A DNA stretch of 64,000 nucleotides from Chromobotia macracanthus (GCA_036877525.1 JAZGTH010000001.1:7569001-7633000); one strand, 5' to 3'. Positions 13,222 through 22,640 are shown, counted from the stretch's first letter. The notes: generated by a model from the sequence alone, not told the origin. Numbers and translations are program-made.

Positions 13222-13430
13222 TCAGTGACCAGATAAGAGAGGGACACAGGCTGGCATGGCAGACAGTGAGTAAATGGTTTTGGTAGGTGCCTGAATCAGT
13301 ACCCCAATCAATCTGTCACAGCTATCAGAAGAGCTAGAGTCACTACTACTGCTGTCAGAGCTTGACGAGCTGCTGCTCTCACTCAGACGAGATGGATGCA
13401 TCACGTCTTTGTACTCATCCTCTGCTTCAA
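13222..13430 (-). pseudogene. brdt: brdt Ser-rich exon (SRLSESSSSSSSDSSSSD)
   Basis: The acceptor GTGATGCAG leads into EAEDEYKDVMHPSRLSESS, followed by a run of Ser/Asp. It matches the SRLSESSSSS tract of vertebrate BRDT. The frame stays open for 69 codons to a TGA at 13222-13224; the true 3' border of the exon is unknown. Confidence 0.75.
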
Positions 13431-13555
13431 CTGCATCACACAAATAAAGAAATCTGTTGATTCTGCATCTGTACAACTACAGTTTAAATGGTGGATGTTG
13501 CAAGTTTACTTGTGCGTTTTTTTTTTTTTTTTTTTAATGCACAAAGCACACTTAC

Positions 13556-13645
13556 TCTTGGCCTTTTTATTGGAGTTTGGTTTCCCAGTTGTAATTTGCA
13601 ACTCTTTCACCGTTTCTCTCTTTTTAGACTTTTGATTCTTCTTCC
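13556..13645 (-). pseudogene. brdt: brdt Lys-rich exon after ET
   Basis: The exon is 90 nt with acceptor TTTTAG and donor GTAAGT. It encodes KKNQKSKKRETVKELQ, then GKPNSNKKAK. Phases fit the ET exon upstream and the Ser-rich exon downstream. No lesion is seen. Confidence 0.72.
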
Positions 13646-13971
13646 CTAAAAGGTAAACAGATTATCCATAAATTACAGATGAAAGTTTTCTTTATTTAAG
13701 GTTTCTACAGAGTTTGATTTCATTATACATTAAAAAATAAAATTGTACTAAGTAACACAACAAAAAATTTATTTTATTTTCAAATAAAGTATGTATGAGT
13801 AATGTGTTTTATATGGGTTTTATTTAAAGAAATAAATCTGACTTGGTGTCTACACTTTCCATGTAAAACGTGTCTTAGTATGAACAGGTTTTGCTTTTAC
13901 TAATCAGTTTATTTAATTCATAGTCTAACTGTCCCTATGTCTCAGAATTAAAAACTGTTAATAACACTCAC

Positions 13972-14201
13972 AGTCTGTTTCTTTTTGTTTCTTCCGAAGG
14001 CAAGTCATAAAATAATACGCAAGAGCTCGAAGAGTTGAAGGTTTGAGCGTCTCAAAATCTGTCTCCTCAGGGTCTGTGTCCCTGAGCATAGGTTCTCTTG
14101 CCTTGATAATGTTCACTACTTTGCCAAGCTATTCTCCAGGAATCTTGTTAATATCCAGACTCGGTCGCCGTTTCTCCTCGTAAGACATCCGAGACACTTT
14201 G
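13972..14201 (-). pseudogene. brdt: brdt ET-domain exon with one nonsense codon
   Basis: The acceptor AAGAACAG and donor GTGAGT are intact. It encodes MSYEEKRRPSLDINKIPGE, then TAG at 14129-14131 where BET proteins have Lys. Next come LGKVVNIIKAREPMLRD, TDFETLKPSTLRALAYYFMT and CLRKK. Two residues are missing in frame at the DEIEIDFE position. Apart from the stop, the ET fold is well kept, and the exon phase matches the next exon. Confidence 0.88.
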
Positions 14202-14429
14202 CTGTTCTTATTCCATAGAAAAGTGAAAAGAGAGAAAAGTGCCATAAGTTTATTTTTTGAGACAGTTTTTGGTACATAAAATTAAACTTAATTTTTTTGT
14301 TGTTGTAATACATTAACATTGAATCCTTATGCAAACATCAAGTAAAACTTGAGCTGGCAAAGTATTTTATCTGTCATATAATTAACATATTGTACCCTGA
14401 TGACTTGCTGCTGCTGGACCTCTTGTGTA

Positions 14430-14544
14430 TTTTTTTTTTTAGTTTCTTCATTTCTTCACCTTACACGACTCCCTCTCTTTAATTATCTTCTTTTAGGAAG
14501 GGTGTTTGGGTCAATAATAGCAGCTGCTCTTGTACTGCTTTCAA
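14430..14544 (-). pseudogene. brdt: brdt LKAVQEQL / Lys-rich exon, acceptor lost, stops inside
   Basis: The sequence TTGAAAGCAGTACAAGAGC (LKAVQEQ) is where a BET exon should begin in phase 0. The preceding dinucleotide on the minus strand is TG (14546-14545), not AG. The frame reads LKAVQEQLLLLTQTPF, then meets TAA, and soon another TAA, within what should be a KKKEKKKK-type region. Confidence 0.75.
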
Positions 14545-14826
14545 CAGGTGAGTAAAGACAAATAGATAAAGAATGAAAAAAAATTATGAATCTATAGCTC
14601 TGTTCTAAAACTGAGTTTGCCTATTACCTACACATGCAGCTGCTTTCTAAGGACATCCTAACTGCCATGGACATACAAACGGCACTCAACAAGGATAAAC
14701 TGACTATGTTTTTCAATTTATTCTGCTTTGTGTACCAATTATGCCTTAGAAGCTTGGCTAGAAGAGCAACATTAAGTTTTGGAAAAGAATACAGGTGACT
14801 CACATGTCTGCAGTGAAGTGTCTTAC

Positions 14827-14931
14827 CTGTTCCTCCAGGCTGGCGAGTCTCTGAGCTCTCTCCTCTTCATCTTCCTCAGAGTCTGAGGTGTTTTCTGACA
14901 GAGATGATGATGATTCACTGTTGCTGCCACA
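14827..14931 (-). pseudogene. brdt: brdt acidic Ser-rich exon (SEEDEERAQRLASLEEQ)
   Basis: The exon encodes NSESSSSLSENTSDSEEDEE, then RAQRLASLEEQ, followed by donor GTAAGA. This is the phosphorylation-rich segment that follows BD2 in BET proteins. The exon itself is open; its 5' border is approximate. Confidence 0.8.
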
Positions 14932-14999
14932 GGCATATTACACCTTTACAATCAGAAAATTTGTAAATGGGGGAAACAACATAATGGTTTTGCAAAATT

Positions 15000-15074
15000 A
15001 CATAACCACCTAAATCATACACCTGGAGTTTTAGTGACCCAGTTTGAGAACATGAGCCTTATATCTGCAGCAAA
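15000..15074 (-). pseudogene. brdt: brdt BD2 C-terminal exon remnant (FAADIRLMFSN)
   Basis: The acceptor ATTGCAG is followed by TTTGCTGCAGATATAAGGC, which reads FAADIRLMFSN (15074-15042). The expected CYKYNPPDHE continuation is disrupted by small deletions (GGTCACTAAAACTCC), and the Glu codon of HEV appears as TAG (TAGGTGGTTA). The BD2 ligand-binding Asn is therefore out of frame. Confidence 0.8.
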
Positions 15075-15229
15075 CTGCAATACATCTGTGTACTCACAAG
15101 TTTCCAACTTTCTCTGTTATGACAAAGAAAAACTTCCCAATTACAAATCAAGCAACAATGACCAAAAATCTGGTTAGGTCCACACACAAGGGCTTCCTTT
15201 TTGAAAATTATGGACTTATGGTACTCATA

Positions 15230-15559
15230 TCCATGAGCTGGTGATTTCATGATAATCAGGCTTCAGCATCCACAGGCTTATAAAAGGGCCAGGCATAAGC
15301 TGAATGCCTTTTGGGAAACATCTCTTTCAGGATGGCAGTTTTTGAGTCTCTCTGAGAGTTTGGTTCTTCTGCCCACCTGATGTTGGGGTGGTGATTCACT
15401 AAGGTCTTTACGGGGAGGTTTGATGGGTCGGCCACTGCCTCGCCTGGAGAATACCTTAAGAACTTTGTGTTCTGTTACACAAGGTGATGAGTCACAGCTA
15501 GTGAAGGAAGAGGCAGAAGGGGTTGTAGTGTCTGCTTTTCTTTTCACTCTATTTTTTAA
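15230..15559 (-). pseudogene. brdt: brdt linker / BD2 N-terminal exon, frameshifted
   Basis: The acceptor TTTTTTTAG leads into LKNRVKRKADTTTPSASS, then GSGRPIKPPRKDL and KLSERLKNC, all hallmarks of the BET inter-bromodomain region. Frame then shifts near 15335, and the next frame reads ILKEMFPKRHSAYAWPFYKP (BD2 helix Z and WPF shelf). A second break near 15260 follows VDAEA, leaving DYHE remnants. At least two independent indels therefore lie in one exon. Confidence 0.88.
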
Positions 15560-15601
15560 CTAAAAAAAGATTATGCATTTATTTTTAGTTCAGGATAATA
15601 C

Positions 15602-17165
15602 ATAGTCATGTGAAAAAATTAGGACACCCTGTGAAAGCATGTGTATTTTGTAACATTTTTAAATATATGATTTAGTCTCAATATTAACAATACAGAGAGA
15701 TTAAAGTAATAACTAAACAATTAAAACTGAAGAAAAGTCTACACCCTAATAGCTAGTATTACCTCCTTTGGCTGAAATAACTGCAGTGAGACACTTCTTG
15801 TAGCCATCTACCAGTCCCTGACATCAGTCTGAAGAAATTTTACCCCACTCCTCAATACAACTTTTTTCCAGCTGAGATGTTTGAGGGGTTTCTTGCATGT
15901 ACAGCCCTTTTCAAGTCACCCCACAGCATCTCAATGGGATTCAGATCTGGACTTTGACTCAGCCATTCCAGGACTCTGCATTTCTGCCTTTTCAGCCAGT
16001 CTTTGGTTGATTTACTAGTATGCTTTGGGTCAGTCATGTTGCATGGTCCAGTTCCGCTTCAGCTTTAATTTTTTTAACAGATGGTCTCACATATTCTTGA
16101 AGCACCTTCTGATACACAGTAGAATTCATGGTGGATTCTATGATGGTGAGCTGACCAGGTCCTGCTGCAGCAAAGCAGCCCCAAACCATGACACTTCCAC
16201 ACTCCATGCTTCACAGTTGGTCTGAGGTTCTTTTCCCGGAATGCTGTCTTTGGTTTACGCCAAACATGTCCTCTGCTCTGGTGTCCAAATAATTCAGTTT
16301 TGGACTCATCTGTCCAAAGAGCATTATTCCAGAAGTCCTGGTCTTTGTCAACATTCTCTCTGTCAGAGAATGTCAAATGTCAGTCTGGCCTTAATGTTTC
16401 TCTCAGAGAGCAATGGTTTCCTCCTTGCACACCTCCCATGCAAGTTAAACATGTGCAGTCTCTTTCTGATAACAGAGGCATGCACTTTTACATCAACAGT
16501 AGCCAGAGCCTGCTGTAGGTCCCGAGATTACATTTTAGGGTTTTTGGAGACCTCTTTTACCATCTTGCGGTCTGCTCTTGGGGTGAACTTGCTGGGGCTA
16601 CCAGACTTGGACATGTTGGCAGTTGTTTTGAAAGACCTCCACTTGTAGATGATCTTTGGGACAGTGGAATGGCTGATTACAAAATCTTTTGAAATTAAAT
16701 CCCTTACCAGACTCATAGGATACTATAGTTTTTTTCTGAAAGCCTCTGACAGCTTTTTTGCTCTCACTATGGTGCTCACTCTCACTTCAACAGTCAGGAG
16801 CACACCAAACTAAATGTCTGAGGTTTAGATAGGGCAAGCCTCATTCAAAATGCTGAGTAACGATCTACTAATTATGTGCACCTGGTGTGATAGACCTGTG
16901 TGTGATTTGAGCCATTTTAAGAGGGAATACATGTGAGGGTGTCCTAACATTTGCCTCAGTTAGAATTTGCATTTTGTGGAATTACATTTTACAGAAAATC
17001 CCCTTTTCAGCTTTAATTGCTTAGATTATTATATTACTTATATTACTTTAATCTCTCTGTATTGTTAAAATTGAGATTAAATATCCATATATACAAAATG
17101 TTGCAAAAATGTTACAAAAATACACAGGCTTTCATAGGGTGTCCTAATTTTTTCACATGACTGTA
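15602..17165 (-). mobile_element. Full-length but inactive Tc1-like transposon in a brdt intron
   Basis: Inverted ends AGTCATGTGAAAAAATTAGG (left) and its complement near 17134-17165 flank about 1.56 kb, typical of Tc1. The transposase relic on the minus strand starts near 16716 (VRDLISKDFVISHSTVPKII), contains ALWTDESKTELFGHQSRGHV (first catalytic Asp) and ends with SPDLNPIEMLWGDLKRAVHA (Glu). Frameshifts break it, including one beside the second Asp near 16035-16040. It lies between the brdt linker exon and the BD2 exon. Confidence 0.9.
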
Positions 17166-17400
17166 CACACTGAAATACAAATAATTTCTTCAAATAATAA
17201 TTTCTTTCAAATAATAATAATTACCTAGTGTTTAACATGATATTACAAACAGCTGCACATATGAGCTCTAGAAAACCACCTGAAGTAAGACTTTATGATA
17301 GTTGTAAACACATGCTATGCTATTAATTAAGCATAATTAAAAGGCATAATTTACTGCTGCTGTGCCAATGCATCAGTAAAATAACTTCAAAGAAACCAAC

Positions 17401-17478
17401 TTTGGCTGTGAGCTGAGCAGACAGGGGGGTGGAGGGAATTGTATGCAGGGCATCAGAAGGGATGACTGCAACTGTCTG
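17401..17478 (-). pseudogene. brdt: brdt linker exon (QTVAVIPSDALHT...)
   Basis: After the acceptor TTCTAG, 26 open codons (QTVAVIPSDALHT, then PSTPLSAQLTAK) run to GTTGGT. The sequence resembles the BET linker between BD1 and the KRKADTTTP motif. The assignment rests on position and local similarity only. Confidence 0.6.
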
Positions 17479-17824
17479 CTAGAAGACCACTTCAGACACA
17501 GGAGACCTCAGCCTCATCTTCAGTGCTGTCAAAATAATTTTCACTCAAACACCATTCATTTACTGAACATGCTGCAAAAATGTTAAATCCTCATATTTAT
17601 TTACTGAAATAGAGCTAACTTCAAGAGAATAAGAACAGAATAAGAAATTACATAATTCCAAAAAAAAAGACATTTAACATAGATTTACATTGTAGCGAAA
17701 TATTTTGAGTACATGAGGTAACCATAAAATGTACCCATTACAAGTTTTAAAACTGTAATATGTTAAGCTATTTAATTGGCAGCCATGTCCAAAAGTTTGA
17801 AAAGCCTCAGAGTAAGTACTTTCT

Positions 17825-17959
17825 AAAGACTTCCTTCCTCCTTTGATTGGAGCTTTAATGGTCAGAGCAGAGATCTCACATTCATCCTGAAGCATCCGTG
17901 CCACATTCTCCAAGAAAATCTTCTCAAGGACTTGTGCCATGAGAACAATATAATCTCAG
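17825..17959 (-). pseudogene. brdt: brdt BD1 exon 3 (IVLMAQVLEKIF), frameshifted
   Basis: The acceptor GATTCTAG is followed by CTGAGATTATATTGTTCTC, then ATGGCACAAG (MAQ). A BET exon would have 21 nt (PGDDIVL) before the Met; here there are 19. The preceding exon ends in phase 0, so the junction is out of frame, or reads TGA in the homologous frame. Downstream codes VLEKIFLENVARMLQDE. The 3' border is uncertain. Confidence 0.8.
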
Positions 17960-18035
17960 CTAGAATCACAAAAAAATGCATGAGATCAAAGGCTGCAAAT
18001 CTTAATATTGAGACAACAAGTTCAGAAGTCCTCAC

Positions 18036-18137
18036 CCGGTTGTACACATAACAATTTGTGAACATGGTATTTAAGTCTTCAACAAACTCCATTGTCTTCC
18101 AGTAATAATTGTTCTAAAGTCATTTTTTTAAATAATC
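18036..18137 (-). pseudogene. brdt: brdt BD1 exon 2 with internal deletion and two in-frame stops
   Basis: The acceptor TTAATTTAG and donor GTGAGG are both intact. The exon starts GATTAT (DY) and ends with NNYYWKTMEFVEDLNTMF, then TNCYVYNR. The exon is 102 nt. From memory the BRD4 counterart is 138 nt, so about 36 nt that should encode the IIKxPMDLxTIKKRLE stretch are missing. The remaining frame carries TGA (18120-18122) and TAG (18114-18116). The acetyl-lysine-contacting Asn (YN) survives, but it is downstream of the stops. Confidence 0.85.
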
Positions 18138-18381
18138 CTAAATTAAAATGAAATAGCTGAAATTAAATTACTACAGCAAACATATTTTGTAAACTATTAG
18201 ATGCCTATTAAGTGCTCTGCACACCATAATGCCAACTCGTAAATGCTAACAGAACTTGCATTTTTGTGGATAAATTGGCTTAAAATTGCAAATGATAGTT
18301 TAAACACCTATGGCACTTTCTACATTTGTCAAATTGTAGAATTAACACTTTAAAATATAGGCAGGCCAATGTGAGACTTAC

Positions 18382-18555
18382 TTGTAAATTAAGCCTGACT
18401 GCATCCACGGGCTGTTCGAAAGGCCAGGAGAAGTGGTGTTTCCACAGGGTCTTCATCACCACTTTTTCTAGATACTGCAGCTGGTTGGTGAGGCGACCTA
18501 GCTTTTTGGGGTTCTTGAACTCAGGGGGAGGGGAATTTCCACTCATGGTAAAATT
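18382..18555 (-). pseudogene. brdt: brdt first coding exon (BD1, N-terminal half)
   Basis: The acceptor CCCCTACAG is at 18556-18564. ATG is at 18546, and 55 open codons run to the donor GTAAGT. It encodes NPKKLGRLTNQLQYLEKVV and HHFSWPFEQPVDAVRLNL, which closely matches the BET BD1 helix Z and the WPF shelf. No lesion is seen within this exon, so the damage starts in the next one. Confidence 0.9.
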
Positions 18556-19560
18556 CTGTAGGGGTTTCACATGAGACATCATCTGAACTCCACCACAGAG
18601 TGATAGGTGAGGAAAGGATTTTTGCAGATACACAAAGGCAGATCAGCAGGCATAACACATCCACTGTCTGTGCCACTGTAAACAGGGACAGCAGTGTCAA
18701 AATCCTCATTACGTTTTGCACTGCTGTTTATTATCTAAAGGCAATGAGAATAAGCCTGCAGACAAGCCTATTTGAACGACACAAGTCATTGACAACTGTA
18801 TATGCAGATGCTTTTGATAATATCTCAATAATAATTTCTCCATAATTTTAGAAGAAAAATTGTAGACCTATCATATTGTGAAAGGCAATGGGGAAATTTG
18901 CCCAACAAAATGGACCACTGAAAAAACACCAATGCATTTTTCATCAGACAGAAGTAATTCAGGGCAAAAGTTCAGGAGGAAATGTGGCCATCACATTACT
19001 TTGGAAAAAAAATCATGAATTTTTAACACACACACAAATTTCAAGTCATCGCTCTTAGCTGTGAAATTGTTAACATACTCAAAAACATTTACAAGTTACA
19101 CTGATCTTAGTTCACTTTATTTTTTTTTAACATTTTTACAGATAAAAGAAAAAATTAAAACCATATAAAAAGCATTGAGGACTTACAAACTTATGTTTAC
19201 AAGAAAAAGCAACTGGGGGAAAAAAAAGTCAAAATTACTTTTTAAAGATATACAAAACAACAATAGTTATACACTTATTAAAAAGGAAATTTAAGGATAA
19301 AGAGGGATGTCCATTTTCATTGACAAAGTTCACTTGTAAAAAAATGGAAATCTCAAATGCTACATTTTTATATTCTGAATTTCTAGTTTACAATTAGTAT
19401 TTATAAAAAAAGTTACGACGCTATGACAATATATCCGCTGATATGCTCAATCTCACGACAATTTTCTGCACATACAAGAATATCGTTTTATTCCGAGCAT
19501 TAAAACATTATTGCTAAACCACAAACGTCTTGTCTGTGCCCAAACGGTCATTTAGATACA
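18556..19560. other. brdt 5' intron / upstream sequence
   Basis: AT-rich non-coding sequence upstream of the brdt first coding exon, whose own acceptor implies an untranslated exon further right. No gene is recognised. Confidence 0.5.
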
Positions 19561-21330
19561 CTTTACAGCAGGGGTGTCCAAACTACGGCCCGTGGGCCAA
19601 CTGCGGCCCGCGGGTCAGTTTTTATTGACCCGCAGCAAATTCTGAAAATATAATTGAATATGGCCTGCACATGGCGCTTGAGCTCAACTCTGTTGCACTT
19701 CTCAGTTTCAACACTAGATGGAGCTATTCACAGAAAAGGTGCTTCTCCACTAAACAAAATTAAGCAAAGAAAAATATTTACCACGAGTCACCAGAAATGG
19801 CATTGAAGAAACGCAAGATAGCAAGTGAGTGTAGAAGATTTCAAACATGGTGGGAAAATGAATATTTCTTTAAAGAAATCAACGGAAAGTGTGTCTGTTT
19901 GATTTGCAATGAAGATGTTGCCGTGATGAAAGAGTATAATGTCCGTTGTGTTTTTTTGCGGGGAGTCGATGATAATGTTTGCTGTACGGAGGAGCTGCTT
20001 GATATGATGAGCCTAAAAGGCACAACGACGGGTGGAAATATTTTTGACGCTGTGTCAGAGGCAGTTGAAAAGATGGGGCTTAAATGGGACAAGCTCTGTG
20101 GAGTAACAACGGATGGAGCTCCGGCCATGACGGGTGAGCGCAAAGGAATGACATCCATGGTGTGCGTCAAGGTAAAAGAGAGCGGAGGTGAGGCTGTTAG
20201 GATGCACTGTATAATCCACCAAGAAGCACTGTGTGCCAAGACTGTCCAGCTGGGCGATGTGATGAACACTGTTGTAAAAACTGTCAACATAATTCGAGCT
20301 AGAGGACTGTACCACAGGGAATTTCAAGCTTTCTTATCTGACGTGGATGCTGAATACGGGGATGTACTCTACCACTCTGATGTGCGCTGGCTCAGCCGTG
20401 GCTCTTTGCTGCAGCGGTTTTATTCGCTGAGATCAGAAATCGACAAGTTTTTGAAAGAGAAGGGCCGACCTCTTCATGAACTGAGTGACCCTCTGTGGCT
20501 GGCAGACCTGGCATTTTTAGTTGATCTCACTCATCATCTGAATACACTGAACAAGAACCTACAAGGCAAAGAACAGCTGGTGTCACACCTGTATGCGCAC
20601 ATGAAAGCCTTCTGTGTAAAGCTCCGCCTGTTTGAGACACAACTACGAAGCTTTAATGCTGCACACTTCCCTGCGCTGTCTGAAATCAAGTCTGCTTTTC
20701 CAAAGGCAGACCTTTCTGCTAAAAAGGAGAAATATGCTTCTGTAATTACATCTCTCGTGACAGAATTCAACCAGCGTTTTCAAGATTTTTCTGTCATTGA
20801 AAAACAGATCAAGCTGTTCTCGACCCCCTTCCTGGTGGATGCAGAAGAAGTGGAGGAGAGTCTGCAGTTAGAACTGATTGAAATGCAATGTGATGATTCT
20901 CTGAAGAGTCAACATCAGCTTCTCTCCCTCCCTGACTTCTATCAGAGTTTGGATCATGCCAAGTTTCCGCTGATGAGACGCCACGCAAAAAGAATGATGA
21001 GCCTGTTCGGCTCAACATACATATGTGAACAAACATTTTCTCTGTTAAATCAGAACAAAAACAGACTGAGATCCAGAATGACTGATAGCCATCTCTGTGA
21101 AGTCCTTCGTGTCTCAACCACCAAACTTTCTCCTGACATCCCAGCCATCCTTCAATCCAAAGGACAGCATCACTGCTCCCACTGAGAGCAATGTTCTTCA
21201 CATTATAGGTGCAGAAATACACACAGTAATCATGTGTCAATATGTCACCTCTTGTGTGTGGCCCGGGCCTTTGCTTATTTTTCTGTATTTGGCCCTCACC
21301 AAAAAAAACTTTGGACACCCCTGCTTTACA
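19561..21330 (+). mobile_element. hAT-superfamily DNA transposon with perfect 8-bp target duplication
   Basis: The duplicated target CTTTACAG occurs at 19561-19568 and 21323-21330. The element between them (19569-21322, 1754 bp) starts CAGGGGTGTCCAAA and ends with the complement, TTTGGACACCCCTG. The ends are GC-rich with GGCCC motifs. It carries one long transposase-type frame on the plus strand. The perfect duplication suggests a fairly recent insertion. Confidence 0.95.
19797..21185 (+). CDS. hAT transposase (GTF2IRD2/ZBED-like), internally deleted, open frame
   Basis: This is a 462-codon frame inside the hAT element. The N-terminus has the start of a BED-type zinc finger (QTWWENEYFFKEINGKCVCL, with CxxC). 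The catalytic RNase-H-like core includes LCGVTTDGAPAMTGERKGM and HCIIHQEALCAKT, then DVRWLSRGSLLQRFY. The C-terminal hAT dimerisation region includes FGSTYICEQTFSLLNQNKNR. Related proteins are about 600 residues. Here the BED finger jumps at about residue 50 (KEYNV|RCVFLRG) straight to CTEELLDMMSLKG, so the finger's His pair and the following segment are missing, yet the frame is kept. Catalysis is unlikely without the finger. Its current activity or expression cannot be judged. Confidence 0.85.
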   Translation: MALKKRKIASECRRFQTWWENEYFFKEINGKCVCLICNEDVAVMKEYNVRCVFLRGVDDNVCCTEELLDMMSLKGTTTGGNIFDAVSEAVEKMGLKWDKLCGVTTDGAPAMTGERKGMTSMVCVKVKESGGEAVRMHCIIHQEALCAKTVQLGDVMNTVVKTVNIIRARGLYHREFQAFLSDVDAEYGDVLYHSDVRWLSRGSLLQRFYSLRSEIDKFLKEKGRPLHELSDPLWLADLAFLVDLTHHLNTLNKNLQGKEQLVSHLYAHMKAFCVKLRLFETQLRSFNAAHFPALSEIKSAFPKADLSAKKEKYASVITSLVTEFNQRFQDFSVIEKQIKLFSTPFLVDAEEVEESLQLELIEMQCDDSLKSQHQLLSLPDFYQSLDHAKFPLMRRHAKRMMSLFGSTYICEQTFSLLNQNKNRLRSRMTDSHLCEVLRVSTTKLSPDIPAILQSKGQHHCSH

Positions 21331-22079
21331 GTATGTGTATCGCAGACATCCCACCCCGCAAAAACTCCTTTCAGGGAGGTAGCACCAACAACAACCCTTT
21401 TGGAGATTGAGAGGTTGACTGTATGCCAGCCCACAGAGACGACTGATTGGTGTAATTAGACCTTATGAGACCAATTATCGGAGGATGCTCAATCTATTGC
21501 AATTCAAAACGTACTTTAGCTGTCTCATTGCGCAGCCTCCGAAATGAGACACGGTTTATATCACTACGTCTCTCTCGCGCTCTCTCCCTATTATTTAGGG
21601 ACATTTTGGGAAACTACGAAATAAAAAAAAAATACATATTTCCGTTGTTAATATACAAGAAGGGATCAGGCAGAGACTATTGATTTATGCGATAATGGTG
21701 TTAGGAAGCCTGGAGACACAAAATGGCGCCTGGCTAGATTTAGCTCAGCAACAGATTAACTCCACCCCGTCAAATGCTGATATTGAGTTCACAACGAAGG
21801 CAGCTCAACCAGGCCTCAAAATTTTACCTTTCCGTCTCTAGCACAAACCAAGTTTAAACTGCCAAACAGAGACAGACGCTGCAGTGCCGGGGGGGACTTC
21901 TGCCGGATAACTTCACCATGGATCTTGCTGATGCTTTGCGTCCGGAAAAAACCTTGATAAAAGCTGCTTAACTCTATTTTTAACTGTATTTTAACCTAAT
22001 TCTAAACATGAACAAAGCAAGCTAACGTAATATATTTATATACGTTTAAAATGGCTGTACCTTTTAAGGTTAGCCATCA

Positions 22080-22640
22080 ATTGCTGACGTCTCTCACAGC
22101 CACTGCCTGGTATTTATTTTTCAGTATTTCTACTGAAAGCGCGCGATCCCATTGGACGAGACCCCTCACTGCTCTCCTCTTCTTCCTTGCGTTTTAAACC
22201 CAGAGACAGAAAGCAGTGCGTTGAAAATATGTTATGGAAACGTGCCTTTACCATATACCCTTAACAACTCCGAAACTTAGGAGTTTAACACGTAAATACA
22301 CACGACGGACAGATGAACGAACGCCTACAAAACACGTTTGTACGTCAGATTCCTTTTTAAAACTACGACATTATTGCTCTCCGGGTATTACATGACTGTT
22401 CTAGAACATTCTGGCGATTGCTACAGTTCAGTTCCCATCTTTAACGGAAGTTACATGGTTACATTGTGACTTTTATCTGTGGTATTGGCTGTCAGCCTAT
22501 TGCAAGTGTTGGGCATCAGTCATCTCCGGAGCTTAAAAATTCTCACTTAGAGAATGTCGATACGACAGCGCTGAGTACTTCTGCAAATGCGCACGCGCTC
22601 ATTCTTCACAGTGAGTGGCCGAGAATATGACACAGTTGAT
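22080..22640. promoter_or_regulatory. Candidate CpG-rich promoter, gene unassigned
   Basis: The segment contains TGACGTC (CRE-like, 22085-22091), CCCATTGGACG (inverted CCAAT box), TTTTAAA about 40 bases further, and several CG dinucleotides in an otherwise AT-rich region. It could be the former brdt promoter (minus), a non-coding RNA promoter, or chance. No transcript is visible. Confidence 0.3.

Larger units (their letters stand above)
6512..18555 (-). pseudogene. brdt: brdt (bromodomain, testis-specific BET protein), decayed unitary pseudogene
   Basis: BET proteins read acetylated histones through BD1 and BD2, bind partners through the ET domain, and recruit P-TEFb through a C-terminal motif. 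BRDT is the germ-line member. All these parts are found in order on the minus strand with introns kept, between ephx4 and tgfbr3, so this is the native locus and not a processed copy. Lesions: BD1 second exon shortened with stops at 18120-18122 and 18114-18116; about 2 nt lost at the start of the third BD1 exon (near 17955); frameshifts in BD2 near 15335 and 15260 plus disruption after FAADIRLMFSN; acceptor AG replaced by TG at 14545-14546; stops in the Lys-rich segment; TAG in ET at 14129-14131. The Ser-rich segment and the C-terminal exons remain open. Family identity is confident. Loss of normal full-length function is strongly implied, but a residual short product cannot be excluded. Confidence 0.88.

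Noticed and set aside
6512..18555. brdt as a live gene with sequencing errors
   Set aside because: The lesions are many, of different kinds (stops, indels, exon-internal deletion, splice-site change) and spread over 4 kb or more, which single errors do not explain.
18580..18846. Short frames upstream of the brdt start (both strands) as a separate protein
   Set aside because: They overlap each other and the brdt intron acceptor, with no recognisable domain.
20809..21354. A 181-codon minus-strand frame
   Set aside because: It is antisense to the hAT transposase, a mirror effect of the real coding frame.
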